Positions 63,158 through 64,000 of a stretch of DNA of 64,000 nucleotides are shown piece by piece (position 1 is the stretch's first letter; each line of letters opens with the position of its first letter). Location: positions 248,001 to 312,000 of the forward strand of contig CAVZTA010000009.1 of the NCBI GenBank assembly GCA_963778025.1, written 5' to 3'. Origin of the DNA: CAVZTA01 sp963778025 (GTDB lineage: Bacteria; Chloroflexota; Limnocylindria; Limnocylindrales; CSP1-4). The translations under genes were made by a program, and so were the position numbers. The notes under the pieces were generated by a model. It was not told the origin of the DNA and made no database searches. It worked only from the letters and a program-made list of their open reading frames with translations.

Positions 63158-63987
63158 GTGACCGCCGGCTCCGCGGGGCGTGGATCGAGGTCCTCGCGCT
63201 GCTCATCACGGGCATCGTGTTCGTCGTGCCATTCGTGTTCATCGTGTTCACCGCCGCAAAGGAGCGGGTCGAGGCGTCGGGACTCGAGTTCACGCTCCCC
63301 GAGCACTGGCTGCTCATCGACAACTTCGCGGAGGTCATCGGCGCGCGGCAGGGGCTGATGGTCACGGCGATGCGCAACAGCCTCCTGCTCACCGTCGGGT
63401 CGGTGACGCTGATCGTGCTGCTGTCGGCGATGGTCGGCTTCGTGCTCCAGCGGCGGAGGGACCGCCTCGCCGCGCTGGTCAGCGCCATGGTCATCGCGGG
63501 ACTCGTCATCCCGCCCGCGATCGTCCCGACGATCTACGTGTTGCAGGGGATCGGGCTGTACAAGACGCTGTTCGGCCTGATCCTGGTCGAGGTCGCGTTC
63601 CTGATGCCGTTCTCGGTGCTCATCTTCCGCACGTTCATGAGTGCCATCCCGCGCGAGCTCGACGAGGCGGCGATCCTCGACGGGGCATCACCGACCGCGC
63701 TGTTCCTGCAGGTCATCCTGCCGCTGCTGCGGCCGGCGATCGTGACGGTCATCGTGGTCTCATCGGTGGCCGTGTACAACGACTTCGTGAACCCGCTGTA
63801 CTTCCTTCCCGGCACCGGCAACGCGACCGTCCAGTTGACGTTGTTCGACTTCCAGAGCCAGTTCAACACGCGCTGGAACCTGCTGTTCGCGGATGTGCTC
63901 CTCATCACGATCCCGCCGCTGGTCATGTTCATCTTCTTCCAGCGCCAGATCGTGTCCGGGATGACGGCCGGGGCCGTGAAGGGGTGA
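63154..63987 (+). CDS. Carbohydrate ABC transporter permease (MalG/UgpE type)
   Basis: A 277-residue permease starting at GTG 63154, overlapping the previous stop. Six TM helices are present. MRNSLLLTVGSVTLIVLLSA is the MalG-type TM2 start, the EAA loop is DEAAILDGASPTALFLQV, and VYNDFVNPLYFLPG is typical of the family. No ATPase gene follows within the window; it may lie beyond the right edge or be shared (MsmX-like). Confidence 0.95.
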   Translation: MSDRRLRGAWIEVLALLITGIVFVVPFVFIVFTAAKERVEASGLEFTLPEHWLLIDNFAEVIGARQGLMVTAMRNSLLLTVGSVTLIVLLSAMVGFVLQRRRDRLAALVSAMVIAGLVIPPAIVPTIYVLQGIGLYKTLFGLILVEVAFLMPFSVLIFRTFMSAIPRELDEAAILDGASPTALFLQVILPLLRPAIVTVIVVSSVAVYNDFVNPLYFLPGTGNATVQLTLFDFQSQFNTRWNLLFADVLLITIPPLVMFIFFQRQIVSGMTAGAVKG

Positions 63988-64000
63988 CCGCCGCCGAGGC

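Overview
The window is very GC-rich bacterial DNA with dense, mostly co-oriented genes, many GTGA/ATGA stop-start overlaps and frequent GTG starts. A DUF3090/SCO1664-family pair, an F420-type LLM oxidoreductase, a MscL with a C-terminal zinc ribbon, NEW3-ABC export genes, Ser/Pro/Thr-rich lipoproteins and a KDG kinase/KDPG aldolase pair suggest a high-GC Chloroflexota (Limnocylindria/Ellin6529-like), with Actinomycetota as the alternative. This is inferred from gene content only. I saw no rRNA, tRNA, CRISPR array, transposase or phage gene.

Layout. 1-12.5 kb: a secreted subtilisin (cut by the left edge), a GNAT gene, an AGPS-like flavoprotein with an FGGY kinase, an AraC/DUF1801/VOC/LLM group, a hydrolase, and the SCO1664/DUF3090 pair. 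12.6-17.7 kb: a membrane-anchored sulfite-oxidase-like molybdoenzyme and a NEW3-ABC ATPase-permease operon. 17.8-24.6 kb: a GntR-controlled catabolic operon (SDR, FAD oxidoreductase, phosphotriesterase-like hydrolase, MetE-like methyltransferase, KDPG aldolase, KDG kinase) with a DasR-like operator in front. 24.6-30.4 kb: a class A penicillin-binding protein and a 5-oxoprolinase operon (pxpA-lipoprotein-pxpB-pxpC).

30.5-33.3 kb: an XRE-TPR regulator and a small XRE regulator in one operon, divergent from a 35-codon gene for an exported peptide that has its own SD, promoter-like sequence and a palindrome after it, followed by a sensorless histidine kinase. This looks like an RRNPP-type peptide-signalling locus. 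33.2-43.5 kb: MscL, an FtsH-like membrane protease with two anchored partners, a NUDIX hydrolase, a MacAB-like export operon and a Thr/Pro-repeat surface protein. 43.7-56.3 kb: a tightly coupled operon of DUF4132, a ~1,700-residue unknown protein, MoxR AAA+ ATPase, DUF5682, vWA and SWIM proteins, a MoxR-vWA conflict/chaperone-type system. 56.4-64 kb: a YciI protein, a six-unit ~50-bp hairpin repeat array, a Na+/H+ antiporter, Ogt, and an AraC regulator with a carbohydrate ABC importer (binding protein and two permeases, reaching the right edge).

About 18 apparent frame breaks are spread over 13 or so conserved genes. Protein similarity continues on both sides of each, and most would be repaired by removing one base, often from a G/C run. 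They look more like consensus-sequence errors than gene decay. Coordinates of such genes are given for the whole reconstructed gene.
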